Below are positions 8,712 through 17,238 of a stretch of 64,000 nt of DNA, piece after piece (positions within the stretch are counted from its first letter, which is position 1; each line of letters begins with the position of its first letter). A model generated the notes under the pieces. It was not told where the DNA came from. It searched no databases and saw only the letters and a list, made by a program, of their open reading frames with translations. The stretch spans positions 59,988 to 123,987 of the forward strand of contig NZ_CALPCQ010000002.1 of the NCBI RefSeq assembly GCF_943193025.1. Direction: 5' to 3'. Source of the DNA: Lactobacillus agrestimuris (GTDB lineage Bacteria > Bacillota > Bacilli > Lactobacillales > Lactobacillaceae). Position numbers and translations under genes: made by a program.

Positions 8712-9917
8712 ATGAAAAATAAATATACGCCAACGGCACTAGCACTTTATTTTAACTACTTTGTTCACGGGATGGGAGTAATTATCCTGTCACAGAATGC
8801 AACAGTTTTGGCAAAGCAATGGGGTACAACTATTACTGGCGCATTAGCAGTTGTTTCCGCACTGGGAGTTGGCCGAATTATTAATTTACTAATCTCAGGA
8901 ATTTTATCTGATAAGTTTGGTAGAAAACCATTTGTGCAGTTAGGAATTGGAACTTACTTTATTTTCTTTGTCGGAATTTTGTTCTCAAAGAGTGTGGTAG
9001 TGGCATATATTCTTGGTATTTTAGCTGGGATGGCTAATTCATTCTTAGATACAGGTACCTATCCAGCCTTAATGGAAATATATCCTAATGCCAAAGGAAC
9101 TTCCAATGTTATTTTGAAGGCATTTATTTCTGCAGGACAGTTCTTACTACCATTTATTGTTAGTGGTTTGGCTGCAGCTGGCTTATGGTATGGCTGGTCT
9201 TTCTTAATTCCTGCTGCAATTTTGGTAATTACTTTCTTGTACTTCGTCTTTGGTGGTGCTTTTCCTAATTCTAAGGCTGCTACAGAAGCAGATGAAAAAC
9301 GTGAACAACAAGAAGAAGCAGCCAATGACACAAGTGTCAAAAGTAATCTTTGGTTAGATGGTACTTTATTCATTATTTACGGTTACATTGCACAAGCAAC
9401 TTTTTATTTAGTTAGTCAAATGCTAACTCAATATGGTCAAGAAATTGGTCATATGGCTCAAGGAGCTGCACACTCACTTGTATCTTGGTATTCATTAGGT
9501 TCAATTATCTGTGTTTTGTTAACTGCAGTCTTGGGTAAAAAGATTAGTGAAATTCAATTTGTTCCTGTTTATACTTTAGGAGCATTTGTTTCAATCTTAT
9601 TAATGTGGCTATTCCCAACTAGCGCAGTATTAATGGGTATCTTAGCCTTCTTAGTTGGTTTCTTTGCCGCTGGTGGTGTAATGCAGTTGGCATTAACTGT
9701 CATGGCTGATTTCTTCCCAGCAGGTAAAGGTACAGTAACTGGATTCTTCTATACAGCCGGTTCAATCGCATCATTTACTATTCCTTTATTTATTAGTTGG
9801 ATTGGAAATATGAGAAACGTCATGTTCCTTGATGTAATCATTGCATTAATTGGTTTTATTGACACAGTTTTGATTGCAATTCGTTACAAGAAGTTATTTG
9901 GTAAATTAAGTAAATAA
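8712..9917 (+). CDS. MFS transporter, candidate quinate/shikimate carrier (paralogue 2)
   Basis: A 401-residue, 12-TM protein with the MFS loop signature GILSDKFGRKP and a charged central loop (residues about 190-215, Glu/Lys-rich) separating two six-helix halves. It lies between the dehydrogenase and the dehydratase genes, 80 bases after the first and 23 before the second, with a GGAGAGC ribosome site, so it belongs to the same transcript. It is a paralogue of the carrier at 5361. The context supports uptake of quinate or shikimate (inference). Confidence 0.8.
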   Translation: MKNKYTPTALALYFNYFVHGMGVIILSQNATVLAKQWGTTITGALAVVSALGVGRIINLLISGILSDKFGRKPFVQLGIGTYFIFFVGILFSKSVVVAYILGILAGMANSFLDTGTYPALMEIYPNAKGTSNVILKAFISAGQFLLPFIVSGLAAAGLWYGWSFLIPAAILVITFLYFVFGGAFPNSKAATEADEKREQQEEAANDTSVKSNLWLDGTLFIIYGYIAQATFYLVSQMLTQYGQEIGHMAQGAAHSLVSWYSLGSIICVLLTAVLGKKISEIQFVPVYTLGAFVSILLMWLFPTSAVLMGILAFLVGFFAAGGVMQLALTVMADFFPAGKGTVTGFFYTAGSIASFTIPLFISWIGNMRNVMFLDVIIALIGFIDTVLIAIRYKKLFGKLSK

Positions 9918-9940
9918 TTTATGTTATGTGGGGTAAGAAA

Positions 9941-10699
9941 ATGGCTACTGTTAAAATTAGAAATATAAATTTAGGCGAAGGGATGCCAAAGATTGCTGTT
10001 CCAAATGTTGGTACAAATGAAGCTGAAATTTTGTCATCTGCAAAAGATATTGTTGTAGCTAAGCCAGATTTGATGGAATGGCGGATTGATTACTATTCTG
10101 ATGGAATTAAAGATAATAAGAAGTTAGCAGTTACTGCAAAAAAATTAAGAAATGTAGTTGGTGAGTTACCAATTTTAGTAACTTTTAGAACTAAGAGTGA
10201 AGGCGGAGTACTTGAATTAAATGAAACTGCCTATCTTGATCTAGTTCAATTTGTCATTGAAAATCGATTAGGTGATGCAGTCGATATTGAGTTATTTCAT
10301 GACGAGAAACGAGTAAAAGATTTAGTTGGTGATGCCCATCGCTACAATGTAGTAGTAATCATGAGTAATCATGACTTTGAAACAGTACCTGCCAAGGATG
10401 TCATTGAATTTAGATTAAAGAAGATGGCTGAAATGGGTGCGGATGTGCCTAAACTGGCCTGCATGCCTAATTCGGCTGACGATGTATTAACTTTGCTTGA
10501 AGCTACAAATGAAGTTCATCATGAAATTTCTAACCCACTAATTACAATGGCGATGGGAGATATTGGTAAAGTGACTAGAATTGCCGGTCAAGTCTTTGGT
10601 TCTAGTCTTTCGTTCGGTGCAGTGGGGAAGACTTCTGCTCCAGGACAACTTTCGATTAATGATTTAAGAAATGCTGAAAAGTATTTAGAAATCAAATAA
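9941..10699 (+). CDS. aroD: type I 3-dehydroquinate dehydratase
   Basis: At 252 residues it is the same length as E. coli AroD. The Schiff-base Lys171 (VPKLACMPN), the general acid/base His144 (IMSNHDFETVP), the substrate-binding EWRIDYY and the C-terminal FGAVGKTSAPGQ loop are all present. The enzyme converts 3-dehydroquinate to 3-dehydroshikimate. The ATG at 9941 is preferred over that at 9926, which would place the GTGGGGT ribosome site inside the coding region. It is the third gene of the dehydrogenase-MFS-dehydratase unit and links quinate to the shikimate level. Confidence 0.92.
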   Translation: MATVKIRNINLGEGMPKIAVPNVGTNEAEILSSAKDIVVAKPDLMEWRIDYYSDGIKDNKKLAVTAKKLRNVVGELPILVTFRTKSEGGVLELNETAYLDLVQFVIENRLGDAVDIELFHDEKRVKDLVGDAHRYNVVVIMSNHDFETVPAKDVIEFRLKKMAEMGADVPKLACMPNSADDVLTLLEATNEVHHEISNPLITMAMGDIGKVTRIAGQVFGSSLSFGAVGKTSAPGQLSINDLRNAEKYLEIK

Positions 10700-10858
10700 T
10701 AGCAACTTAAAGATTATGAGTTATTAATTTATATGTAAACAATAAAAGGTTTAAGAATATTTTAAAACGAAAGCACTTACATTTACTATTAGCTATATAG
10801 ATGATATTTTATATATAATCAGAAAGTCAGATATAGATTAATAAATGAGGTGTAAATT

Positions 10859-11026
10859 ATGACAAAAATCTTAATCCTTGGTGCTAGTTTAGCTGCAGTC
10901 GGAATTGTAAAATTGGCTCTTAAAGAAATTCAAGAGATTTCAATTGAAAATGAATTTGAAGCAGATGCCGAAACTGCACGACTTAAAGCACAAACAATTG
11001 ATATGAATCTCCCAAGTGGATATTAA
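10859..11026 (+). CDS. 55-residue small protein of unknown function
   Basis: A short ORF with a strong GAGGTGT ribosome site six bases before its ATG, a TATAAT element at 10814-10819 and its own terminator 30 bases after the stop, so it looks like a real monocistronic gene. The first 20 residues (from MTKILILGASLAAVGIVKLA) are hydrophobic and glycine-containing. The remainder is acidic and helical and ends PSGY. I do not recognise a family. It could be membrane-associated through its N-terminus. Confidence 0.6.
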   Translation: MTKILILGASLAAVGIVKLALKEIQEISIENEFEADAETARLKAQTIDMNLPSGY

Positions 11027-11057
11027 TTATTTAAGATAACTTTATAGTGAAAAATAA

Positions 11058-11103
11058 AAAGATAGATAAGAATTAATGTAATAGTTATTCTTATCTATCT
11101 TTA
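11058..11103 (+). terminator. intrinsic terminator after the 55-aa ORF
   Basis: A 16-bp stem AAAGATAGATAAGAAT / ATTCTTATCTATCTTT with a 13-base loop and a T-rich tail. Confidence 0.85.
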
Positions 11104-11177
11104 TTTATATAATTTATATATTCCGTAATATTTGATAAACTAGAACTTAGTTTTTCAGATTGAGAGGATTACTACAT

Positions 11178-11894
11178 ATGGTTTATAAAGCTGCAATATT
11201 TGACATGGATGGAACAATTTTAGATACTTCACAAGATTTAACTACTTCATTAAATTACATCATGAAAGAGGCCGGCCATCGTCACGATTACACTGTAAAT
11301 GATATTCAAAACTTCTTTGGTAGTGGCGTGCGCGTAGCGATGAAACGTGCGCTTGCTTATGAATATGGTGCTAGTGTAGAAAGCTTGGTTGCAGTAGGAA
11401 CTGATAAAGAAACTCTTCCAAGTGAAGTTACTGATGAAGAAGTAGATCGCTTGCTAGACTTATTTAAGCCATATTATGCAGAACATTCTAATGAAAAGAC
11501 TGGTCCTTTTCCTGGAATTTTAGAAATGTTCAAACACTTGCATGATAAAGGACTTAAGTTAGCTGTTGTATCTAATAAACCTGATGAAGCTGTTCAAATT
11601 TTAGTTAAGCAACATTTCTATGACTATTTTGACTTTGTTTTAGGTCAAGCTAATCAAATCCGCCGTAAGCCTTATCCAGATATGGTTAACAAGTGTGTTG
11701 AAGAATTAAAGATTCCACTTGAAAACTGTGTTTATATTGGTGATTCAGAAATTGATCTACAGACTGCAGCTAACGCTCATATGGATGAAATTGCGGTAAC
11801 TTGGGGGTTCAGAAATCGTGAATTTTTAAAAGAATTTGGTGCAAAAACTTTTGTTGATAATGCCCAAGAATTAGAAAAAGCAATTTTAAAATAA
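11178..11894 (+). CDS. HAD-superfamily hydrolase, phosphoglycolate phosphatase-like (Gph/PgpB subgroup)
   Basis: 238 residues with the four HAD motifs in order: FDMDGT (nucleophile Asp near residue 9), VVSNK (motif II Ser), the lysine in RRKPYPD, and YIGDSEID with acidic residues. A long helical cap between about 20 and 100 makes it subclass IA, like phosphoglycolate phosphatases and sugar-phosphate phosphatases of the cytosol. The ATG at 11178 follows GAGAGG at 10-base spacing, while the upstream TTG overlaps that site. Substrate is not predictable from the motifs. It is monocistronic with a terminator on each side. Confidence 0.82.
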   Translation: MVYKAAIFDMDGTILDTSQDLTTSLNYIMKEAGHRHDYTVNDIQNFFGSGVRVAMKRALAYEYGASVESLVAVGTDKETLPSEVTDEEVDRLLDLFKPYYAEHSNEKTGPFPGILEMFKHLHDKGLKLAVVSNKPDEAVQILVKQHFYDYFDFVLGQANQIRRKPYPDMVNKCVEELKIPLENCVYIGDSEIDLQTAANAHMDEIAVTWGFRNREFLKEFGAKTFVDNAQELEKAILK

Positions 11895-11902
11895 ATTTTG
11901 TT

Positions 11903-11953
11903 AAAAAAGACCTTCTATCATTTGCCTTGAAGTTAGCGGTAGAGGGTCTTTTG
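11903..11953 (+). terminator. intrinsic terminator after HAD phosphatase
   Basis: Stem AAAAGACCTTCTA / TAGAGGGTCTTTT with one G-U pair and a T-rich end. The following 12000-12150 stretch shows no gene. Confidence 0.75.
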
Positions 11954-12151
11954 CTTAGAAAAAATGAACATAATTTTGAAAATTTATAATTTTTTAACTG
12001 AATAGGTCCCAAAATGACATAATTTGACTAAAATGTATATTAGGAATTTAAATATTTTATAATAATTATATAAAAAAGGGATGATTACAAGAATGAAAAC
12101 TTAAAATAGAAATATAATTTGTCACCAAGTTAAAAATGGAAAGCGTACGTT

Positions 12152-14275
12152 ATGAAAAAAAGTAAATTGAAAAAGCTTCTACATCAGAAGGAAAAGGTTA
12201 AAACTAGTGAAAATTTACCGGCGAATTTAGCTAATGATAAACAATTAAAGATATTATTTACCCCAGTTAATGAACTGAAAAAGGGTAATAAAGCAGTAAC
12301 CTTTTCGGCGATGAGAAGAAAGATTATTGATGAACAATTAAATAAATTTTTACATCCAAGTTCCGTGCATATCAGACTTAAGCCATATTATGAATCTGGT
12401 CATTGGTTAAAATGGATTGGCGTTTTAGGGGATGTAACGCTGGCTAACCAAACTAACCTTAATGGATCACTGTTAATTGACAAAATTTCATTCATAACTA
12501 AACCAGAAATTATCGATTATCACGCTTGGTTAAATATTGAAAATATTAAATCCATGGAATTAAATACACAGCCAATGGCGATCGGTGATTATCTAATTGG
12601 TTATAGTAAGGTTAAAAAGTACGGACAAGGTAAATATGGTCTTTCGACTACCCACTTGGTTAAAGCAGGACAATTTGTAGGGGCAAGTAAGCCTGATGAT
12701 TTGGTTGGAAAATATGATCGCCAAGATAGCTGGGTAGTGGAATTAAAGAATAATAATTTAACTAAAAAGAATTACGAAGAATGCATGGGCAAAGAGAATC
12801 CTACTCCAGAAGACTTGGAAGCATTTGATCAAGCTAGAGGACATGTCGATGTTCGATTCCAGCCAAGTAGATATAAGAAATTCCAAGAAAGATTGCAAAA
12901 TCTTCATTTGAAGAAATCGGATGATGTTTTACCACTTTTGGCTAAAACTAAAAAGAGATATGTTGCTGAAGTTGTTCGCAGTCGTGCGGTTAAGATACCT
13001 AATATTTCTCATAAAATGCCGCAGCTTGAAGTTAAAAATGTGATTGAAGAAGAATCAGGGAGATTAGTTTATGCATATTATAATTTGCCATATATCCCAG
13101 ATTTGAAGAAGCTTGGTGAACTTAATCCTGGTGAAATAATTAAATTTGATGGGGAACCACTTCCAGATAATGGAAACTTACTTAACCGTGTTACTAATTT
13201 TACAATAAACTCATCTGAAGCTGATCACGACCGACTTCCGTTGCCAATTAATGCTAATACATTCTTAGGATATATTATGTGGAAGCATCCCGAAGATGAT
13301 GGCGAATCAAGCTATATCGCCAATTATCAAACTTGGGGACTAGTTAATTCTGTTCACGAAGATGAAATTAAGCAGGAACTAGAAGCAATTAGACCAACTT
13401 CGGCTTTAAGCATTAAGGAATTAGCTGATAAGTTAAATATTGAAGAAAGAATCGTCAGAGAGGCCGTTCGTCAAGGTTTGATAAGCCCAATTGATTCGTC
13501 AGGTTTAACTCAAAGATATGATCCTAAGTCTTGGGATTTATTGCTTGCGGTTATTGGAGCTCAAGATCCATATATAATTGACTATATAAAGAAAAAAGCT
13601 CCGATTTATACCCTTGATGATCTGATTGAAATAAGCGGCTTAAGTAGGGATGAAATAGAAAATAAGATTAAGGCCGAAGATTACTTCCCACTTAATGGAT
13701 TACATTGCAATACGAATTTGTATGGACCGAAGGTGCTGAATATTTTGAAAGCGAAGAAGTCAATTAAAGATTTAATGCCTAAGAAGCAAAGTGTGATTGT
13801 AAAACGTGAAATTCCGCGTAATAAGTCAGTCAAGATTATGACGGAAATTAGCGAAAAAGAATTGGGTAAAGAGGCTACAGAATCGAATTTGAAGTTTGAA
13901 GAAGCTAAGACGACCGAAAAACAAAAAATCTCAGAAAATAAGGAAGTCGCTGATAATACTCCAATTGTAAAATCTGAAGAAAAGCCTGTTGAAACAGTAA
14001 CTTCTACTCATCAGGAACCTGAGACTATTCAAACAGAAGAAAAAGTACAAAAGACTACTGAAAATACTGAAGAAGCTTTAAGAATCACTTTGATGAATGG
14101 TAAAGATTATGAATATAGAAGTTCTGTGCCTTATCGCGCAATATTAAGTAAAATTCAAAAGATGGCGAAAAATCCGCTTACTAATGAATTGCTTGAAGTA
14201 GTTGATCCTGAAACTAGTGAAGTTGAATTAGTTTCTGTGAAGGCCATAATGTTAATAGAAAAGGTCGAAAAATAA
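12152..14275 (+). CDS. 707-residue protein of unknown function with two helix-turn-helix-like segments
   Basis: I do not recognise this protein. It is soluble, with no signal peptide or membrane segment. The N-terminal 400 residues are mixed alpha/beta. Two segments read like DNA-binding helices: SIKELADKLNIEERIVREAV near 419-438 and YTLDDLIEISGLSRDEIENK near 485-504. Residues about 560-640 are a Glu/Lys/Thr-rich low-complexity linker, and the last 65 residues form a small separate domain (from LRITLMNGKDYEYRS). The start has GGAAAGCG about six bases upstream and a Lys-rich N-terminus. It is monocistronic with a terminator behind it. A cytosolic nucleic-acid-associated scaffold is possible, but this is a guess. 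Confidence 0.7.
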   Translation: MKKSKLKKLLHQKEKVKTSENLPANLANDKQLKILFTPVNELKKGNKAVTFSAMRRKIIDEQLNKFLHPSSVHIRLKPYYESGHWLKWIGVLGDVTLANQTNLNGSLLIDKISFITKPEIIDYHAWLNIENIKSMELNTQPMAIGDYLIGYSKVKKYGQGKYGLSTTHLVKAGQFVGASKPDDLVGKYDRQDSWVVELKNNNLTKKNYEECMGKENPTPEDLEAFDQARGHVDVRFQPSRYKKFQERLQNLHLKKSDDVLPLLAKTKKRYVAEVVRSRAVKIPNISHKMPQLEVKNVIEEESGRLVYAYYNLPYIPDLKKLGELNPGEIIKFDGEPLPDNGNLLNRVTNFTINSSEADHDRLPLPINANTFLGYIMWKHPEDDGESSYIANYQTWGLVNSVHEDEIKQELEAIRPTSALSIKELADKLNIEERIVREAVRQGLISPIDSSGLTQRYDPKSWDLLLAVIGAQDPYIIDYIKKKAPIYTLDDLIEISGLSRDEIENKIKAEDYFPLNGLHCNTNLYGPKVLNILKAKKSIKDLMPKKQSVIVKREIPRNKSVKIMTEISEKELGKEATESNLKFEEAKTTEKQKISENKEVADNTPIVKSEEKPVETVTSTHQEPETIQTEEKVQKTTENTEEALRITLMNGKDYEYRSSVPYRAILSKIQKMAKNPLTNELLEVVDPETSEVELVSVKAIMLIEKVEK

Positions 14276-14352
14276 CCTTGTACTAACTTTTTTAAAAATA
14301 AGACCTCAATTTTGAGAGTCTTATTTTTTAGTCTTTCAAAATCGTGTACAAG
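14276..14352. repeat. 8-bp inverted repeat flanking a terminator
   Basis: CCTTGTAC at 14276-14283 is mirrored by GTACAAGG at 14345-14352, enclosing the terminator hairpin at 14295-14330. It could extend the hairpin into a larger structure or be a protein site. No function is known. Confidence 0.4.
14295..14330 (+). terminator. intrinsic terminator after the 707-aa protein gene
   Basis: AATAAGACCTCAA / TTGAGAGTCTTATT stem, small T loop, six T. Confidence 0.85.
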
Positions 14353-14405
14353 GCTTATAATTGAGTATTGGCGAATTTTATATAATTATTGAGGATAATT
14401 TTATA

Positions 14406-15521
14406 ATGAGAAAAAATAAAAGAGCAATGAAATTATTATGTTTAATTTCTGCTAGTTTAATTGGTTTAGAAAATATTGCTGCAGGTACTCAAAGTGCTCA
14501 TGCAGAAACTACTAGTTCAAAATCGATGAGTAGTTATGTTAAAAAGACTTTGAAGCAATATCACTTGCGCGGAACTGTCTTAGTAGTTAAAGACGGTAAG
14601 GCTCAAAAGATTAGTTCAGGTTATGGATATTATCGTCGCAAGATTAAAAATGGTAGTACAAAATTGGTTTATCCGGTTGGATCACTCCAAAAAGTAGTAA
14701 CAGGTGCGCTAATTACTCAACTTATCTCAAAAAAGAAATTTAGCCAAAATACTAAAATTTCTCGTTGGTATCCACATTTAAAGGGTGCATCCCATATTAC
14801 TGTTGGACAATTAATGACTCATACTTCAGGAATTAATATCGGTGGAACTGAAAGTAACCACGGCGTTGATTTTTCAGAGGCAGGTGCAATTAACTGGACT
14901 GTAAAACAAATTAATTCACAGTCGGCTACTAAGCGTGGTAGTTTTAATTATAATAATGCTAATTACATCTTACTTGCTGGCATTATTAGAAAGGTAACTG
15001 GTAAGTCATATGCAAGCAATGTGAAAAATAAGGTCATCAAGCCACTTCATTTAAAGCAGACATATATTTATGATCATATTCCTGCCAAAAAGACGGATGC
15101 TATTTCATATAGTTATCGTGGCGGTAAGGACTATCAAAATCCTGTTTATGCAAATAAGAATGTAATTTCGCAGCTTCCAGGAGCCGGAGATCTGCTTTCT
15201 AGTCCATCAGATTATTTCAAGATCCAGAAGGGACTTATTAATGGTAAGCTCCTTACTGCTAAGCAGTTTGATTATATGACTCATTTAAAGTCAAAAGATT
15301 CAACTTATTCTGGTGGAATCTATTTGAAAAAATCTGGCGAGCTCAAGCTAGTATATGGTAATTTTGGTGATACACACTTTGCTAATTGGGTGCAATTAAC
15401 TTCTGATAACCAGAATGGAATTGTAATGTTTCTAAATCAAACTCGTGATAGTAAATCACAAAATAAGGCAGCGGGATATAAGATTTTAAATCATATTAAA
15501 AAAGATACTTTTATTAAATAG
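14406..15521 (+). CDS. secreted serine hydrolase of the beta-lactamase/penicillin-binding-protein family
   Basis: 371 residues. The ATG at 14406 follows GAGGA at 10-base spacing and opens a clear signal peptide (basic start, hydrophobic core, cleavage near SAHAETTS). The catalytic Ser-x-x-Lys appears as SLQK in YPVGSLQK near residue 100, the second motif as YNNAN after GSFN, and the LMTHTSGI segment is typical of class C beta-lactamase-like esterases and DD-peptidases. It should act on the outer face of the membrane or in the wall. The acetolactate synthase gene starts 24 bases downstream, so the two may be cotranscribed, which is an odd pairing. Confidence 0.84.
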   Translation: MRKNKRAMKLLCLISASLIGLENIAAGTQSAHAETTSSKSMSSYVKKTLKQYHLRGTVLVVKDGKAQKISSGYGYYRRKIKNGSTKLVYPVGSLQKVVTGALITQLISKKKFSQNTKISRWYPHLKGASHITVGQLMTHTSGINIGGTESNHGVDFSEAGAINWTVKQINSQSATKRGSFNYNNANYILLAGIIRKVTGKSYASNVKNKVIKPLHLKQTYIYDHIPAKKTDAISYSYRGGKDYQNPVYANKNVISQLPGAGDLLSSPSDYFKIQKGLINGKLLTAKQFDYMTHLKSKDSTYSGGIYLKKSGELKLVYGNFGDTHFANWVQLTSDNQNGIVMFLNQTRDSKSQNKAAGYKILNHIKKDTFIK

Positions 15522-15545
15522 AATTGAATGAGAAGGGAAGTATTT

Positions 15546-17225
15546 ATGGAAAAGAAATTATATGGTTCAGATATTATTATTGATAGCTTAAAAAAGCACA
15601 AAATTGATATGGTTTTTGGTATTCCAGGTGCAAAAATTGACCGTTTATTTCAAGGATTAGATGGTAAAGATAGTGATGATGCTCCTAAGTTAATCGTTAC
15701 GCGTCATGAACAAAATGCGGTTTTTATGGCTCAAGCCTATGGCCGTCTGACAGGAAAAACTGGCGTTGCAATCGCTACATCTGGTCCAGGGGTTGGTAAT
15801 TTAACCACCGGTCTGATGACTGCTAATGCGGAAGGTGATCCGGTATTAGCTATTGGTGGTCAGGTGCAGAGAAAAGACTTATATCGTGCAACTCATCAAA
15901 GAACTCCATCAAAGCGTTTGATGGCACCAATTACTCATTTCAGTGCTGAAATTCAGGATCCTAACAACATCTCTGAGACTATGTCTAATGCAATTGAAGC
16001 AACGCAAGAATCACGTAAGGGTGCTGCATTTATCAGTCTTCCGCAAGACATTGATGATGCTGTAGTTACTGAGACTCCATTGCCATATTATGCAAAACCC
16101 AAAATGGGTCCGGCGGATTCGGATGATATTGCTGAACTTGCTAAATTAATTAAGTCTAGTAAGTTACCAGTGATTTTAGTAGGTCAAAGAGTTGGTGATA
16201 AGCATACTACTAAGGCTTTAAGAAATCTTCTTTCAAACTACAGTTTTCCAGTTGTAGAAACATACCAAGCAGCCGGAGTTATTTCTCGTGAATTAGAAGA
16301 AAGAACTTACTTCGGTAGAATTGGTTTATTCAGAAATCAAGTTGGAGATCAACTTCTTGCTAAGAGTGATTTAGTCATTACTGTTGGTTACGATCCTATT
16401 GAATATGAACCACGTAACTGGAATAAGGATGCTAAGTTGAGAATTGTTAACTTAGATACTGTTCCTGCACAAATCGACAACAATTTCACACCAATTATGC
16501 AATTAGTTGGAAATATTGCTACAAGTCTTAAGCAATTAGATGAAGAATTAAATGGTTTTGAATATCCAGCAAATGAAATTGATCTACTTAAGAAGTTTAA
16601 GCATGAACTTGATCTTGATAAAGAAGAAACTGATGAAAGTAACGGCAAGTTAAACCACCCACTTGCAATTGTTAGAGCACTTCAAAAAAATGTAGATGAT
16701 AATACTACAGTTGCACTTGATGTTGGATCACACTATATCTGGATGGCCCGTCATTTCAGATCATATCAACCTCACCACCTTTTGATCAGTAACGGTATGC
16801 AAACTTTAGGTGTTGGTCTTCCATGGGCAATCACATCTGCACTTCTTAATCCAGAAAAGAAGGCTGTTGCGGTAGTAGGTGACGGTGGCTTTATGTTCTC
16901 ATCTGTTGAACTTTCAACGGCTGTACAACATCACTTAAACATTGTGATTGTTGTGTGGAACGATGGTGGTCACTATGACATGGTACGTTTCCAAGAAGAA
17001 ATGAAGTACCAAGATAGTGCTGGTGTTAACTTCGGCCAGGTTGATTTAGTTAAGTTTGCGGAAAGCTTTGGCGCAACAGGATTGCGAGTTGACGACCCTT
17101 CTAATCTTGAAGAAACTATGAAAAGGGCATTCTCTGTTGAAGGACCGGTAGTTGTTGATGTTCCAGTTGATTACTCACATAATCACGAGTTGGCTAAGAG
17201 TTTAATTGATACTCAATTGGGCTAA
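15546..17225 (+). CDS. alsS: catabolic acetolactate synthase
   Basis: 559 residues, the standard length. The FGIPGAKID start, HEQNAVFMAQAYGR with the TPP-activating Glu, TSGPGVGNLTTGLMTAN, and the TPP/Mg motif GDGGFMFSSVELSTA...ND are all present and closest to the FAD-independent AlsS type. It condenses two pyruvates to 2-acetolactate, removing acid and pyruvate. The ATG at 15546 follows AAGGGAAG; an upstream in-frame ATG at 15528 lies within the ribosome-site region. The acetolactate decarboxylase gene follows 13 bases after the stop codon. Confidence 0.92.
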   Translation: MEKKLYGSDIIIDSLKKHKIDMVFGIPGAKIDRLFQGLDGKDSDDAPKLIVTRHEQNAVFMAQAYGRLTGKTGVAIATSGPGVGNLTTGLMTANAEGDPVLAIGGQVQRKDLYRATHQRTPSKRLMAPITHFSAEIQDPNNISETMSNAIEATQESRKGAAFISLPQDIDDAVVTETPLPYYAKPKMGPADSDDIAELAKLIKSSKLPVILVGQRVGDKHTTKALRNLLSNYSFPVVETYQAAGVISRELEERTYFGRIGLFRNQVGDQLLAKSDLVITVGYDPIEYEPRNWNKDAKLRIVNLDTVPAQIDNNFTPIMQLVGNIATSLKQLDEELNGFEYPANEIDLLKKFKHELDLDKEETDESNGKLNHPLAIVRALQKNVDDNTTVALDVGSHYIWMARHFRSYQPHHLLISNGMQTLGVGLPWAITSALLNPEKKAVAVVGDGGFMFSSVELSTAVQHHLNIVIVVWNDGGHYDMVRFQEEMKYQDSAGVNFGQVDLVKFAESFGATGLRVDDPSNLEETMKRAFSVEGPVVVDVPVDYSHNHELAKSLIDTQLG

Positions 17226-17238
17226 TAAGGAGATAAAA

